Positions 63,515-64,000 of a stretch of DNA of 64,000 nucleotides are shown here, one piece after another. The notes under the pieces were generated by a model. That model searched no databases. It was not told the DNA's origin and saw nothing but the letters and a program-made list of their open reading frames with translations. Positions within the stretch are counted from its first letter, which is position 1; every line of letters starts with the position of its first letter. Location: contig NHZP01000010.1 in NCBI GenBank assembly GCA_003313425.1, forward strand, positions 1,302,001 through 1,366,000, in the 5' to 3' direction. The DNA comes from Pseudopyrenochaeta lycopersici (lineage: Eukaryota; Ascomycota; Dothideomycetes; Pleosporales; Pseudopyrenochaetaceae). The position numbers and the translations under genes are program-made.

Positions 63515-64000
63515 ATGGCTTCTACTCCTATTACTAAAAGCTATATTACCTTTACTTTTATTAATAATAGCTCTTTAGTTAGATCTACTAAGTTAGATTC
63601 TATTTTAAAAGCTATTATTAATAATATAATACTAGTAAATGATAATAATAGTGAATATCTTATAGAGTATTTAAATACTCTTAGGATTATATACTATATT
63701 AGTCGTTTAGACTATTATAATAAAACAGAAAAGCTAGCTTTTTTAAGTAAGTAACTTTATAAAACTTCTTTTATTATAATATTTAAATTTACTAATTATA
63801 CTTAGATTATTTAGAAGATAATCTTATAGATTTAGATACTTTCTACTTTTTTAAAAGAGAAGATAGTAATCTAGATCTAAATCTTCTAGAAATACTTAAT
63901 AATCTTACGGACTATTTAATTAATACTAGTCTTATTTTTAAAGATTTTAGTAAGTAATACTATTACTAGTATAGAATATATATATTATACTAATATATAC
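63515..64000 (+). CDS. AT-rich hypothetical gene, 5' part (runs off window)
   Basis: Function not recognised. ATG at 63515. Exon 1 63515-63746 (MASTPITKSYITFTFINNSS...), a 59-nt intron 63747-63805 (GTAAGT..TTAG), exon 2 63806-63949, then another GTAAGT donor at 63950. The join gives KLAFLNYLEDNLIDLD and stays open. Both donors share the context TTTTA before GTAAGTAA, and both introns are phase 1. Without splicing each exon ends in a stop at the donor. Composition matches the neighbouring transposon, so it may belong to a second mobile element rather than to a host gene. Confidence 0.45.

Overview
This window comes from the nuclear genome of a filamentous ascomycete (Pezizomycotina), most likely a Dothideomycete close to Pleosporales. 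The evidence is short introns (mostly 47-75 nt) with GTRNGT donors and CTRAC/CTAAT branch sites, intron positions and proteins typical of that group (glutamate decarboxylase, LEU4-type isopropylmalate synthase, PL11 and GH105 pectin enzymes, Zn2Cys6 and C2H2 regulators), and an abrupt switch from GC-balanced DNA to extremely AT-rich DNA at about 59.69 kb. Species assignment is inference. All exon structures were worked out by hand from splice signals, reading-frame continuity and recalled family sequence; no transcript data were available.

Layout. 0-5 kb: 3' part of an Osh3-like oxysterol-binding protein and a C2H2-type regulator. 7-23 kb: a secreted rhamnogalacturonan lyase (PL11), a 1989-aa RhoGEF, a secreted unsaturated rhamnogalacturonyl hydrolase (GH105), an emopamil-binding (EBP) family protein and an amidase. 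23-32 kb: a secreted heptad-repeat protein, a short-chain dehydrogenase (SDR), a PI-PLC-like protein whose first exon I cannot find, and an MFS sugar transporter. 33-44 kb: a Sac-domain phosphoinositide phosphatase, a ten-exon glutamate decarboxylase and a Zn2Cys6 transcription factor. 44-47.5 kb: a long stretch with no recognisable gene. 47.5-58 kb: SDR, DUF1989 protein, 2-isopropylmalate synthase, DUF4484/DENN-like protein, another SDR and a secreted alpha-carbonic anhydrase. 59.7-64 kb: an AT-rich block with a nearly intact hAT transposon, a 41-bp tandem array and the start of an AT-rich spliced gene that leaves the window.

How the genes may work together. PL11 cuts the rhamnogalacturonan-I backbone and leaves unsaturated ends, which GH105 enzymes hydrolyse. 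The two genes flank the RhoGEF and form a loose plant cell-wall saccharification pair, and the sugar transporter 10 kb away could be a downstream partner (inference). The other genes look like ordinary housekeeping or accessory metabolism. I see no secondary-metabolite backbone enzyme.

Most notable observations. (1) The sugar transporter can be read as one uninterrupted 534-codon frame only if two of its introns are spliceosomal twin introns (stwintrons), each with an internal intron lying between the first G and the T of the outer donor. (2) The hAT transposase frame runs 864 codons with only two internal stops, both explicable as C-to-T changes in glutamine codons, and it carries 76 consecutive asparagines. 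The transposon end has six copies of a 10-bp palindrome and a perfect 30-bp inverted repeat. (3) The secreted repeat protein is built from 7-residue Ala/Glu/Lys units around an unrecognised central domain.
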